DNA from: Hymenobacter convexus
Lineage (GTDB): Bacteria > Bacteroidota > Bacteroidia > Cytophagales > Hymenobacteraceae
Length of the DNA: 64,000 nucleotides
Reading direction: 5' to 3'
Assembly: GCF_030580955.1 (NCBI RefSeq)
Contig: NZ_JAUQON010000002.1
Coordinates: 434,001-498,000, forward strand
Below are positions 50,954 to 59,748 of the stretch, piece by piece (within the stretch, counting starts at the first letter, position 1; each line of letters opens with the position of its first letter). The notes beneath the pieces were generated by a model. The model made no database searches. It was not told the origin of the DNA and saw nothing but the letters and a program-made list of their open reading frames with translations. The position numbers and the translations under genes are program-made.

Positions 50954-51691
50954 ATGGAAAATCTGCTCATTCCCACCACCGAAACCCGCCCGCAGCCGCT
51001 CACTGGCCAAGCGGCCCCGCCCGTGCTTCGGCTCACCAACATCGAAAAGGTGTACCAGACCAAAACCATCGAGACGGTGGCGCTGAACCAGGTGAACCTG
51101 ACCATCAACCGGGGCGAGTTCGTGTCCATCATGGGGCCCAGCGGCTGCGGCAAATCGACCTTGCTCAGTTTGATGGGCTTGCTTGATGAGCCGACCAGCG
51201 GCACGATTGAAGTGGACGGCCGCGCCGTGCAGTCGTATTCCGACCGCGAGCTGGCAGGGCTGCGCAACCTGAAAATCGGCTTCGTTTTCCAGAGCTACCA
51301 CCTCATAAACGACCTTTCGGTGGTGGACAACGTGGAGGTGCCGCTGCTTTACCGCAAGGGCATGAGCGGCAAGGAACGCCGCCAGCGCGCCCTCGCTGCC
51401 CTCGACAAAGTGGGGCTGAGCGCCCGCACGGGTCATTTTCCGGGCCAGTTGAGCGGCGGGCAACGGCAGCGGGTGGCCATTGCGCGGGCCCTGGCCGGCG
51501 GGCCGGAAATCATTCTGGCCGATGAGCCGACGGGCAACCTCGACTCGGTGATGGGCGAGGAAATAATGGACCTGCTGCTGGCCCTGAACCGGCAGGAGGG
51601 CGTGACCGTGGTAATGGTGACCCACGACGAGCAGCAGGCCCTCAAGACCGAGCGCGTCATCCGCTTCTTCGACGGCAGCCAAGTGAGCTGA
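50954..51691 (+). CDS. ABC transporter ATP-binding protein (MacB/LolD type)
   Basis: A 245-residue ATPase: Walker A GPSGCGKST (61-69), Q-loop FQSYHLI, signature LSGGQ (166-170), Walker B ILADEP (187-192), H-loop VMVTHDE. This subfamily powers MacB/LolCDE/FtsX-type permeases. In MacB the ATPase and permease are one chain; here the permeases are separate genes downstream. A 20-residue N-terminal extension (IPTTETRPQPLTGQAAPP) is atypical but has no assigned role. Confidence 0.94.
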   Translation: MENLLIPTTETRPQPLTGQAAPPVLRLTNIEKVYQTKTIETVALNQVNLTINRGEFVSIMGPSGCGKSTLLSLMGLLDEPTSGTIEVDGRAVQSYSDRELAGLRNLKIGFVFQSYHLINDLSVVDNVEVPLLYRKGMSGKERRQRALAALDKVGLSARTGHFPGQLSGGQRQRVAIARALAGGPEIILADEPTGNLDSVMGEEIMDLLLALNRQEGVTVVMVTHDEQQALKTERVIRFFDGSQVS

Positions 51692-51714
51692 AAGGAATAG
51701 AAAACTCCCGAACG

Positions 51715-51808
51715 GTCATGCTGAGCGCAGTCGAAGCATCTCTACCGCTTCGTTTTCACAATGGGATTACTGCTGCGGTAGAGATGCTTCGGCTGCGCTC
51801 AGCATGAC
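51715..51808. repeat. REP-like long palindrome, copy 7
   Basis: The arms 51715-51748 and 51775-51808 carry GTCATGCTGAGCGCAG and GAAGCATCTCTACCGC, pairing with one mismatch. It is inserted between the ATPase gene and the first permease gene of one functional operon, so it may attenuate or process the transcript. Confidence 0.9.
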
Positions 51809-51847
51809 GGTTTGCTGTTTGACGTTCCTGATAAAATAAACAAAGCC

Positions 51848-53107
51848 ATGCTTTTAAGCTACTTAAAAATTGCCTGGAAGGTGCTCATGCGCCGCAAATT
51901 CTTCACCTTCATCAGCCTGTTTGGCGTAAGCTTCACGCTGATGATTCTGCTGGTGGTGATGGCCATGTACGACCACGCGGTGGGGCCGACCGCGCCGATG
52001 AAGCGCGTGGACCGGATGCTGTTCGTGAACACCCTTCGGCACGAGATGGCCGACGGCCACGGCTGGATGAGCCAACTCACGAGCATCCACTTCGTGGACG
52101 ATTACGTGCGCAAGCTCAAAACGCCCGAAAAGGTGGGCATCACCACGGCCTCGGCCAATGCCACGGCCTTCACCAAGAGCAAATTGCTGCCGCTGGACAT
52201 GGCTTATACCGACAGCAACCTCTGGCAAATCATGGACTATGATTTCCTGGGCGGGCGTGCCTTCACGGCCGCCGAGGTGGCGCAGGCCCAGCGCGTGTGC
52301 GTCATCAACGAGGCCACGGCCCGGGCCTACTTCGGCCGCACCGACGTGGTGGGGCAGACCATCGAAATCGACCTGAAGCGCTACCGGGTGGCGGGCGTGG
52401 TGCGCAATGTGTCGGCCGCCCAGGTGTATGCCTACGCCGACGTGTGGGTGCCCTACACGCTGAGCCCGCAGTACTTCAAGGACAACCGGCTGGAAGGCGA
52501 GTTTCTGGTGGTGCTGCTGGCGCCCTCGGCGGCGGCGGTGCCGGCCGTGAGCGCCGAGTACCAGCAGATGATGAAGCGGATTCCCATTCCGCGGCCTAAG
52601 GAGGTGAAGGCCATTTATTCCTACGCCGACCCCATTGTGCCGGGTGTTACCCGGGGGTTTCTGGGCAGCGAGCCCAGCCTGCGCGATGACCACCTCGCCA
52701 AGTTTTACACGCTGGTGGGCGGGCTGGCGCTGCTGTTTATGCTGCTGCCGGTGCTGAACCTGGTGAACCTGAACGTGACGCGCATTCTCGAACGTTCGGG
52801 CGAGATTGGGGTGCGCAAGGCCTTCGGGGCGGCGGGCGGCGATTTGGTGGGGCAGTTCCTGGTCGAGAACCTGGTGCTGGCCCTGGTGGGCGGGCTGCTG
52901 GGCCTGGGCCTGGCCGCCGGCGCCCTGGCCCTCGTCAACGAGGCGCACCCCATTGCCTATGCGCACTTCGCGCTGAGCTGGAGCGTGTTTGGCTGGGGCA
53001 TGGCGCTCACCCTGCTCTTCGGCTTGATGAGCGGCGTGTACCCGGCCTGGAAAATGTCGCGCCTCAACCCCGTGGCCGCCCTGCGCGGCGGCGGGGAGCA
53101 AAAATGA
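51848..53107 (+). CDS. ABC transporter permease, FtsX/MacB type (1)
   Basis: A 419-residue permease: helix 1 near 20-40 (FFTFISLFGVSFTLMILLVV), a large MacB_PCD-type periplasmic domain about 45-275 (SNLWQIMDYDFLGGRAFTAA, AEVAQAQRVCVINEATARAY), then three helices near 295-405 with the FtsX signature ERSGEIGVRKAFGAAGGDLV. It is thought to work with the ATPase at 50954 and the permease at 53207 as a heterodimer. I chose the ATG at 51848; 36 nt of the longer frame would extend into the palindrome side. Confidence 0.92.
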   Translation: MLLSYLKIAWKVLMRRKFFTFISLFGVSFTLMILLVVMAMYDHAVGPTAPMKRVDRMLFVNTLRHEMADGHGWMSQLTSIHFVDDYVRKLKTPEKVGITTASANATAFTKSKLLPLDMAYTDSNLWQIMDYDFLGGRAFTAAEVAQAQRVCVINEATARAYFGRTDVVGQTIEIDLKRYRVAGVVRNVSAAQVYAYADVWVPYTLSPQYFKDNRLEGEFLVVLLAPSAAAVPAVSAEYQQMMKRIPIPRPKEVKAIYSYADPIVPGVTRGFLGSEPSLRDDHLAKFYTLVGGLALLFMLLPVLNLVNLNVTRILERSGEIGVRKAFGAAGGDLVGQFLVENLVLALVGGLLGLGLAAGALALVNEAHPIAYAHFALSWSVFGWGMALTLLFGLMSGVYPAWKMSRLNPVAALRGGGEQK

Positions 53108-53197
53108 ATTATGAATTAAAAATTATGAATTGGCCAGAGGCCTCGCCCATGATTCATGACACTCAATTCATAATTCATAATTATTAATTCATAATTG
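53104..53197. repeat. AT-rich intergenic palindrome
   Basis: Reiterated AATTATGAATT units at 53104-53131 and complementary units at 53164-53197 form an imperfect palindrome of about 28-34 nt per arm around a GC-rich centre (GGCCAGAGGCC). It fills the gap between the two permease genes and overlaps the stop codon of the first. Its style is like the murF-alr palindrome. Confidence 0.8.
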
Positions 53198-53206
53198 CCC
53201 AACCCC

Positions 53207-54406
53207 ATGCTTCGCCATCTCTTCACCCTCATCTGGAACCGCAAGCGGGCCAACCTGCTGCTGATTTCCGAAATCTTTTTCTCGTTCGTGGTGCTGTTTG
53301 GGGTGGGCACGGTGCTCATCACCGCCGGCCGAAACTACATGGCCCCGCGCGGTTTCGAGCCCACGCAGGTGTGGCGGCTGCTGGTGCGCGCCGGCCAGGG
53401 CCAGAAGATGCCCCGCGCCGAGCTCGACGACGTGCTGCGCCAGGTAAAGGCCCTGCCCGGCGTGCAAACCGTGGCCCTGACCAGCAACAACCTGCCCTTT
53501 ACCTTCAACACCAACAACTCGGACTTCGTGTACAAGGGCCGCAAAACGCCCTTTGCCAATACCTACGACGCCGACGACCACTACGCCGAAGCCCTGCGCC
53601 TGCGCCTGCGCGAGGGCCGCTGGTTTGCGCCGGGCGACGACGGCACCCACCACCGCCCCGTGGTCATCAGCGAAAACATGCGCCAGTACTTGTTTGGCGA
53701 CGAGCCGGCGCTGGGCAAAATCTTCACCTACAACATCCCCGGCAAGGCCACCAAGCCCGAAGACGAGTTCCAGGTGGTGGGCGTGGTGGACAACGTGCGG
53801 ATGACGACCGATTTCGACGAGGCCATTCCCAGCGTGTGGAAGCGCCTCATTCCCTACGACACCACCCACTGGGAAACGGCCGCCGTGCTGGTGCGCGTGG
53901 CGCCGGGCCAGGGCGGCATGTTGCAGGAAAAAATAGCCCGCACCGTGGCCGGCGTCACGCGGCAATGGAGCACCGAGGTGCGCGTGATGGAAGACGACCG
54001 CCTGCACCGCCGCTTATATACGCTGGTGCCGGTGGTGGGCCTGTGCCTCATGGGCCTGTTTCTGATTATCAACGTGGCGCTGGGCTTGTTTGGGGTGCTG
54101 TGGTACAACATCAGCCAGCGCCGGGCCGAGATTGGGCTGCGGCGCGCCATGGGGGCCACGGGCGCGGGCATCGGCTGGCAGTTTCTGGGCGAAATGATGG
54201 TGGTGACGACCTTTGGGGTGCTGCTGGGCACGCTGCTGGCGGCGCAGTTCCCGCTGCTCCACGCCTTCGATTTGGCCACGCAGCCTTATGTATTGGCCAT
54301 TGCGGCGGCGGCGGGCGCGGTGTATCTCATCACGGCGCTGTGCGCGTGGCAGCCCAGCCGGCTGGCGGCGGCCATTCAGCCGGCCTTGGCCCTGCGCGAG
54401 GAGTAA
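53207..54406 (+). CDS. ABC transporter permease, FtsX/MacB type (2)
   Basis: A 399-residue paralogue of the preceding permease, with its own sequence: helix 1 near 19-40 (LLLISEIFFSFVVLFGVGTV), MacB_PCD-like domain (about 45-265, LPGVQTVALTSNNLPFTFNT, VVGVVDNVRMTTDFDEA), then three helices with ISQRRAEIGLRRAMGATGAG. The pair of unlike permeases implies a heterodimeric transporter. The ATG at 53207 begins the typical MLRHLF(T)LIWNRK motif. It is followed by a short hairpin and a head-GIN gene. Confidence 0.92.
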   Translation: MLRHLFTLIWNRKRANLLLISEIFFSFVVLFGVGTVLITAGRNYMAPRGFEPTQVWRLLVRAGQGQKMPRAELDDVLRQVKALPGVQTVALTSNNLPFTFNTNNSDFVYKGRKTPFANTYDADDHYAEALRLRLREGRWFAPGDDGTHHRPVVISENMRQYLFGDEPALGKIFTYNIPGKATKPEDEFQVVGVVDNVRMTTDFDEAIPSVWKRLIPYDTTHWETAAVLVRVAPGQGGMLQEKIARTVAGVTRQWSTEVRVMEDDRLHRRLYTLVPVVGLCLMGLFLIINVALGLFGVLWYNISQRRAEIGLRRAMGATGAGIGWQFLGEMMVVTTFGVLLGTLLAAQFPLLHAFDLATQPYVLAIAAAAGAVYLITALCAWQPSRLAAAIQPALALREE

Positions 54407-54409
54407 ATT

Positions 54410-54437
54410 GTAGCGCGGACTACAAAGTCCGCGCTAC
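54410..54437. repeat. Short 12-bp-arm hairpin repeat
   Basis: GTAGCGCGGACT (54410-54421), ACAA, AGTCCGCGCTAC (54426-54437), starting three bases after the stop codon of the second permease. It is a compact palindrome of a different family from the GAGCGCAGC elements; I recall similar units being common in Hymenobacter intergenic regions. No T tract follows. Confidence 0.75.
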
Positions 54438-54518
54438 GCCCGGGCAACCCCGGCCGCCCCGGCTGCATCTGTCTCTCCGAATCCAGTCACTTTTCTCACT
54501 TTTTCACTCTGCAGTTTT

Positions 54519-55226
54519 ATGAAAAACTTCCTTGCTCTCGCCCTGCTCTGGTTGCTGGCCCTGGTGCCCGCCCTCGCCCAAACCGCCCCGGAAGTGCGCG
54601 TTGTGGGCGCCTTCCGCGCCCTCAAAGTTTCCGATGGCGTGCAGGTCACACTCGTTTCGGGCAGCACGCAGCGCGTGGAAGCCAGCGCCGACAACGAAGA
54701 ATTCCTCAACCGCCTCAAAACGGACGTGAGCGATGGTGTGCTCCGCGTGAGCTTCGAGCACAAGCTGAACGAAAGCTGGAGCAAAGACAACCGCCCACGC
54801 AACCTGCGCGTGAGCATCGTGGCCGCGCCACTCACCGGCATCGAGGCCAGCAGCGGCTCGCGGGTGGAGGTGAAAAACGAGTACGCCGCCGGCGATTTCG
54901 ACCTGGAAGCCTCTTCGGGGGCCGTTGTCTCGGCCCCCAGCTTCACCGGCAAAAGCGTGAAAGCCAGCGTGAGCAGTGGCGCCGTGGCCAGCCTCGGCGG
55001 CAAGGTGCAAAGCCTGGATGTGCAGGCTTCCAGCGGCGGCGTCTTCAAGGGCCAGGACGTGCAAGCCGCCACCTGCGACGCCCACGCTTCGAGCGGCGGC
55101 ACCGTGGCCGTGGCCGTGCAGGACAAGCTGGTGGCCAACGCCAGCAGCGGCGGTGACGTGCGCTACAGCGGCTCGCCCCAGGTGACGAAGCACACCAGCA
55201 GTGGCGGCAGCGTGAAGAGCCGGTAG
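54519..55226 (+). CDS. Head-GIN domain protein (DUF2807)
   Basis: A 235-residue secreted protein. Signal peptide 1-20 (FLALALLWLLALVPALAQ), then a head-GIN/DUF2807 domain with repeated beta-helix turns (VVGAFRALKVSDGVQVTLVS, SSGAVVSAPSFTGKSVKASV, ASSGGVFKGQDVQ) and a terminal HTSSGGSVKSR. These right-handed beta-helix repeats predict a stable extracytoplasmic protein; the family name refers to a proposed adhesin-like head. It has no defined function. It sits between the transporter and its presumed two-component regulators, so a role in sensing envelope stress is possible but unproven. Confidence 0.88.
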   Translation: MKNFLALALLWLLALVPALAQTAPEVRVVGAFRALKVSDGVQVTLVSGSTQRVEASADNEEFLNRLKTDVSDGVLRVSFEHKLNESWSKDNRPRNLRVSIVAAPLTGIEASSGSRVEVKNEYAAGDFDLEASSGAVVSAPSFTGKSVKASVSSGAVASLGGKVQSLDVQASSGGVFKGQDVQAATCDAHASSGGTVAVAVQDKLVANASSGGDVRYSGSPQVTKHTSSGGSVKSR

Positions 55227-55262
55227 ACAGACTGCTTGCCTATTGTAAGGCACTAACGAAGA

Positions 55263-55360
55263 ACGTCATGCAGAGCGCAGTATCTTGCCTGCCACCACTA
55301 AAATCCTTAATCTGGATTACTTACTGCGGGCAAGATGCTTCGCTGCGCTCTGCATGACGT
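55263..55360. repeat. REP-like long palindrome, copy 8 (one arm deleted)
   Basis: Outer arms ACGTCATGCAGAGCGCAG (55263-55280) and its complement at 55343-55360 are perfect over 18 bp. The left arm then lacks the CGAAGCA segment that the right arm keeps, so the inner stem (TATCTTGCC/GGGCAAGATG) is shifted. It marks a deletion in one arm. Confidence 0.87.
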
Positions 55361-55403
55361 GCTGATACCACACTTTATTTCCTTTTCCTTCCTTTCTGCA
55401 CTC

Positions 55404-56789
55404 ATGTTTCTCATCGTCGACGATGACCTCGCCGTTCGCACCTCGCTCAGGCTGCTGCTAAAGCAGGCCGGCTACCCCGCGCAAGCCGTGGCCACGCCCG
55501 CCGAGGCCCTGGCCGCCGTGCGCGAAGCCGCCCCGCAGTTGGTGTTGATGGACATGAATTACTCCCTGGCCACCACCGGTGAAGACGGCCTGGCCCTGCT
55601 ACGCGAGGTGAAGCACCTGGCCCCGCAGGTGCCCGTCATCCTCATCACCGGCTGGGGCAGCATCAGCCTGGCCGTGGAGGGCATGAAGGCCGGCGCCGCC
55701 GAGTTCGTGACCAAGCCCTGGCACAACGACGCGCTGCTCCAGACCATTCGCACCGTGCTGGCCGTGCAGGATGCCACCCCCGACGCGGCCCCCGACGGCC
55801 CCGCCGCCAGCCGCCGCCAGCTCGACAAGCAGTACCGCTTCGCCGACATTATTGGCCACGACGAGCAGCTGCTGCACGTGCTACGCAACGTGGGCCAGGT
55901 GGCCGCCACCGATGCCTCAGTGCTCATCGAGGGCGAAAGCGGCACCGGCAAGGAGCTCATCGCCGAGGCCATTCACCGCAACAGCCAGCGCCGCCAGCAG
56001 CCTTTCGTGAAGGTGAACCTCGGCGGGATTTCGAGCAGCTTGTTTGAGAGTGAAATGTTTGGCCACCGGCGCGGCGCCTTCACCGACGCCAAGGCCGACC
56101 GCGTGGGCCGCTTCGAGCTGGCCAATGGTGGCACCATCTTCCTCGATGAAATCGGCGAGCTGGAGCTGGCCAGTCAGGTGAAGCTGCTGCGCGTGCTGCA
56201 GGACCGTACCTATGAAGTGCTGGGCGACAGCAAGCCGCGCCGCCTCGACATCCGCGTCATCGCCGCCACCAACCGCAACCTGGCCGAGTTGGTGCAGCAG
56301 GGCCGTTTCCGCGAAGACCTGTTCTACCGCATCAACCTGATTACGGTGCGCTTGCCCGCCCTGCGCGAGCGCGCCCAGGACATTCCATTGCTGGCCCAGC
56401 ACTTCGTCGACCAGCTGCGCGCCACCTACCGCCGCCCGGCCCTGAAGGTGGGTACCCGCGCCCTGCACTGGCTGCGCGAGCAAGCGCTGCCCGGCAACAT
56501 CCGCGAGCTGAAAAACCTGGTGGAGCGCGCTGTTCTTGTCAGCGGCAAGGACGAATTAGGCCCCGAAGATTTCCAGGCCAATGCCCAGCGCCTGCCCGCC
56601 CGTGCCCCCGCGCCCGGCGAACTGCCCACCCCCGGCACCATGACCTTGGACGAGCTGGAGGCCCAGATGATTCGCCAGAGCCTGACGCACTACGACGGCA
56701 ACATCAGCCGCGTGGCCAAGGCGCTGGGACTGAGCCGCGGGGCTTTGTACAGGAGGTTTGAAAAGCACGGCATACCCTATGACGAGTAG
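55404..56789 (+). CDS. Sigma-54-dependent response regulator (NtrC family)
   Basis: A 461-residue regulator: receiver domain about 1-118 with acidic pocket DDD (6-8), phosphoacceptor D50 (LMDMNY) and K104 (TKPW); AAA+ domain about 145-385 with Walker A GESGTGKE (177-184), sigma-54 loop GAFTDA (225-230, variant of GAFTGA) and Walker B IFLDEIGEL; C-terminal Fis HTH (ISRVAKALGLSRGALYRRFE). The kinase 56956 follows. The most likely target is the efflux operon, which has a candidate sigma-54 promoter and dyad. I chose the ATG at 55404; the longer frame starts inside a palindrome. Confidence 0.94.
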   Translation: MFLIVDDDLAVRTSLRLLLKQAGYPAQAVATPAEALAAVREAAPQLVLMDMNYSLATTGEDGLALLREVKHLAPQVPVILITGWGSISLAVEGMKAGAAEFVTKPWHNDALLQTIRTVLAVQDATPDAAPDGPAASRRQLDKQYRFADIIGHDEQLLHVLRNVGQVAATDASVLIEGESGTGKELIAEAIHRNSQRRQQPFVKVNLGGISSSLFESEMFGHRRGAFTDAKADRVGRFELANGGTIFLDEIGELELASQVKLLRVLQDRTYEVLGDSKPRRLDIRVIAATNRNLAELVQQGRFREDLFYRINLITVRLPALRERAQDIPLLAQHFVDQLRATYRRPALKVGTRALHWLREQALPGNIRELKNLVERAVLVSGKDELGPEDFQANAQRLPARAPAPGELPTPGTMTLDELEAQMIRQSLTHYDGNISRVAKALGLSRGALYRRFEKHGIPYDE

Positions 56790-56827
56790 GGGCGGCGGCA
56801 TACCCGGTAGGGCCTGCCTCCGCCGTT

Positions 56828-56923
56828 GAACGTCATGCAGAGCGCCGCGAAGCATCTTTACCGCAGCAGTAATTGATTTGCATTGCGCGGTAAAGATGCT
56901 TCGCGGCGCTCTGCATGACGTTC
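56828..56923. repeat. REP-like long palindrome, copy 9 (37-bp perfect arms)
   Basis: The arms 56828-56864 and 56887-56923 are a perfect 37-bp inverted repeat, with a 22-nt loop. The arm runs GAACGTCATGCAGAGCGC..., CGAAGCATCTTTACCGC. It is the most perfect copy in the window and lies between the response regulator and the kinase genes, so full cotranscription would carry a very strong hairpin. Confidence 0.93.
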
Positions 56924-56955
56924 TTTGATTACCGACATTTGGCCGCGCTGAATAC

Positions 56956-58263
56956 ATGTCCCTTCGCCTCCAGTTCCTGCTTTTCGTCACGCTTATTCAC
57001 GCCGTACTCATCGCGCTGGCGTGGCAGGTGCGCACCACCAATCTGTACCTGTTTTTCGGCAGCGAGGTGCTGCTGATTGGCAGTATTTACCTGGCCGTGC
57101 GGCTGTACCGGGGCTTTGTGCGGCCGTTCGAGCTGATTGCGGCGGGCACGGCGGCCATTCAGGCCAAAGATTTCAGCATGAAGTTCGTGCCCGTGGGCCA
57201 GCGCGAGATGGACCAGCTCATCGGCGTCTACAACCGGATGATTGACGAGCTGCGGCAGGAGCGCGTGAGCCAGCACGAAAAAAGCTTCCTGCTTGAGCGC
57301 CTCATTCAGGCCTCGCCGGCCGGCGTGCTCATCCTCGATTTCGAAGGCCGCATCGAAAGCGTGAACCCCGCCGCCGAGCGGTTTTTGGCCCAGCCCGCCG
57401 CTGCCCTGCTGGGCCGCGCGCCGGTTGAGTTGCCCGGAGCATGGGGCCCGGTCCTGGCCCAGCTCATCGAAAACCAGCCGCAGGCCCTGCAACTCTCGGG
57501 CCTGCAAACCTACCGGGTGCAAGCCGCGCATTTCTACGACAGAGGATTCGTGCGCCGCTTCCTGCTACTCGAAGAGCTGACCCAGGAGCTGATGCAGCAG
57601 GAGAAGCAGGCATATGGCAAGCTGATTCGGATGATGTCGCACGAAATCAACAACTCCATCGGCGCCATCAACTCCATTCTGCACAGCTTCGCCTACTACG
57701 CCCCTCAGCTCGATGCCGCCGACCAGCCCGACTTCACCCAGGCCCTGGAGGTAAGCATTGCCCGCAATACCCAGCTGGCCAACTTCATCGGCAGCTTCGC
57801 GCGCCTTGTGCGGCTGCCCGCTCCCGCGCCGCTTCCCACCGACCTGCACGCCCTGCTACGCAGCATCTGCCGGCTGCTCCAGCCCCAGAGCGAGGAGCGC
57901 CGAATTCGCTGGCACCTGGATTTTGCTGACGCGCCGCTCATCGCCTCCTTCGATGCTCTGCAGCTGGAGCAAGTACTGCTCAACATCGCTAAAAATGCCC
58001 TTGAGGCCATTGGTCAGCAGGGCAACATCTGGGTGCGAACTACCGCCCGGCCGCTCACCGTCGTCATCGAAAACGACGGGCCCGGCCTCACCGCCGAGGT
58101 GAGCCAAATGCTTTTCACCCCCTTCTTCAGCACCAAGCGCGACGGGCAGGGCATCGGCCTCACGCTGGTCCGGGACATTCTGCTCGGGCACGGCTTTCGG
58201 TTCCGGCTCGAAACGAATGCTGCCCAGCGCACGCAATTTGTCATTGAAATGGAGGCTTCGTAA
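56956..58263 (+). CDS. Sensor histidine kinase (NtrB-like) partner of the sigma-54 regulator
   Basis: A 435-residue kinase: two helices at 6-23 and 30-48, a HAMP-like linker (50-100), a PAS domain about 110-205 (LIQASPAGVLILDFEGRIES, VNPAAERFLAQPAAALL), phosphoacceptor H229 in RMMSHEINNSIGAI, and ATPase boxes N (NIAKNALEAIG), G1 (ENDGPGL) and G2 (GQGIGLTLVRDILLGHG). The short loop between helices leaves almost no periplasmic sensor, so the signal is probably in the membrane or the PAS pocket. It is the expected phosphodonor for the regulator at 55404. Confidence 0.92.
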   Translation: MSLRLQFLLFVTLIHAVLIALAWQVRTTNLYLFFGSEVLLIGSIYLAVRLYRGFVRPFELIAAGTAAIQAKDFSMKFVPVGQREMDQLIGVYNRMIDELRQERVSQHEKSFLLERLIQASPAGVLILDFEGRIESVNPAAERFLAQPAAALLGRAPVELPGAWGPVLAQLIENQPQALQLSGLQTYRVQAAHFYDRGFVRRFLLLEELTQELMQQEKQAYGKLIRMMSHEINNSIGAINSILHSFAYYAPQLDAADQPDFTQALEVSIARNTQLANFIGSFARLVRLPAPAPLPTDLHALLRSICRLLQPQSEERRIRWHLDFADAPLIASFDALQLEQVLLNIAKNALEAIGQQGNIWVRTTARPLTVVIENDGPGLTAEVSQMLFTPFFSTKRDGQGIGLTLVRDILLGHGFRFRLETNAAQRTQFVIEMEAS

Positions 58264-58380
58264 ATGAAGGTGTTTGGTGGTGCCAAAAGGTAAATATTGC
58301 CGAATGCCCTTATGTTTTAGAGGGGTGATTTGAAATTTGAGTATTAATTTCGTGGAGTAGCCCCTAATTACGCTCCCGTT

Positions 58381-59748
58381 ATGACGCGCAAACAATATTT
58401 AGCCACGGCCTGCCTGGGCGTTATCCTGCTACTGGCCGGCCTCGCCGCCTTCCTGCCCCAAAGCCACCCCGACGCCAAGCCCGACGCCTTCAATCCCGCC
58501 GACCTGGCCTGGATGCTCTCCGCCTCCGGCCTCGTGCTGCTCATGACGCCGGGCCTCGCCTTTTTCTACGGCGGCATGGTGAGCAAGCGCAACGTGATTT
58601 CGACCATGCTGCAGAGCTTCATCGCGCTGGGCGTGATTTCGATACTGTGGTACGTGGTGGGCTTTTCGCTGGCCTTTGGCGACAGCATTGGGGGCGTTAT
58701 CGGCAATCCGCTCACGTTTTTCATGTTCAACAACGTGGGCACGGCCCCGCACCCGCGCCTGGCCACCAACCTGCCGCTGGTGCTGTTTGCGGCGTTCCAG
58801 CTGAAGTTTGCCATCATTACGCCGGCCCTCATCAGCGGCGCCTTCGCCGAGCGCATTCGCTTCTGGGGCTACCTGCTGTTCATGTGCCTCTTTAGTCTGT
58901 GCATCTATTGCCCGCTGGCCCACTGGACCTGGCACCCCGACGGCTTCCTCTTCAAGTGGGGCATCCTGGACTTCGCGGGCGGCACGGTGGTGCATATCTC
59001 GGCCGGCTTTGCGGCGCTGGCGGGCGCACTGGCCCTGGGCCGCCGCCGCACCCACCTCGAAGGCCACACCCACGTGCCGCCCAACGTGCCGTTTATCCTC
59101 ATCGGCACGGGCCTGCTGTGGTTTGGCTGGTTCGGCTTCAACGCCGGCTCCGCGCTGGCGGCCAATGCCACGGCCGTGCAGGCATTCATGACCACGCACC
59201 TGGCCTCGGCCGCTGCCATGCTCACTTGGATGATGATTGAGGCCGTGCGCGGGCAGCGGCCCTCGGCGGCGGGCGCGGCCATTGGCGCGGTAGTGGGTCT
59301 GGTGGCCATCACCCCGGCGGCGGGCTATGTGAGCTACGGTCCGGCTCTGTTTATTGGCGTGGTGTCGGCGGCCATCAGCGCCGGCGCGGTCGATTTGAAG
59401 AATAAAACGACGCTCGATGACACCCTGGACGTATTCCCCTGCCACGGCGTGGGCGGCATTGTGGGCATGATTCTCACGGCCATTTTCGCCAAAGAAGGCG
59501 GCCTCGCCACCACCGGCGACGCGACGCTGCTCCTGAAGCACCTCGGCGCGCTGGCCTTCATCTCGGTGTTCACCTTCGGCGGTTCCTACCTGCTCTATAA
59601 GTTTACCAACCTGCTCATTCCCATCCGCGTCAATGCCATGCACGAAGCCGATGGCCTCGACATGAGCCAGCACGGGGAAACGGTATTGCCCGTGGCGCCG
59701 GAGGCCGTGCCGGAGAGCGAGTTGCGCTACGTGGTGCGGGCCTCGTAG
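58381..59748 (+). CDS. amt: Ammonium transporter
   Basis: A 455-residue Amt/MEP/Rh protein with eleven predicted helices. Signature segments: FFYGGMVSKRNVISTMLQSF, SLAFGDSIGGVIG, TWHPDGFLFKWGILDFAGGT, VHISAGFAALAGALALG, LWFGWFGFNAGSALAAN and HGVGGIVGMILTAI. The N-terminal hydrophobic segment resembles a signal peptide, as in E. coli AmtB. The usual PII gene (glnK) is not next to it here. It follows an NtrB-like kinase by 117 bp, but I see neither a sigma-54 box nor the CTGTCC dyad in that gap, so nitrogen control by this system is not supported. Confidence 0.95.
   Translation: MTRKQYLATACLGVILLLAGLAAFLPQSHPDAKPDAFNPADLAWMLSASGLVLLMTPGLAFFYGGMVSKRNVISTMLQSFIALGVISILWYVVGFSLAFGDSIGGVIGNPLTFFMFNNVGTAPHPRLATNLPLVLFAAFQLKFAIITPALISGAFAERIRFWGYLLFMCLFSLCIYCPLAHWTWHPDGFLFKWGILDFAGGTVVHISAGFAALAGALALGRRRTHLEGHTHVPPNVPFILIGTGLLWFGWFGFNAGSALAANATAVQAFMTTHLASAAAMLTWMMIEAVRGQRPSAAGAAIGAVVGLVAITPAAGYVSYGPALFIGVVSAAISAGAVDLKNKTTLDDTLDVFPCHGVGGIVGMILTAIFAKEGGLATTGDATLLLKHLGALAFISVFTFGGSYLLYKFTNLLIPIRVNAMHEADGLDMSQHGETVLPVAPEAVPESELRYVVRAS

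Noticed and set aside
58264-58380. Sigma-54 promoter for amt
   Set aside because: No GG-N10-GC pair and no CTGTCC dyad in the gap, so NtrC-type control of amt is unsupported.
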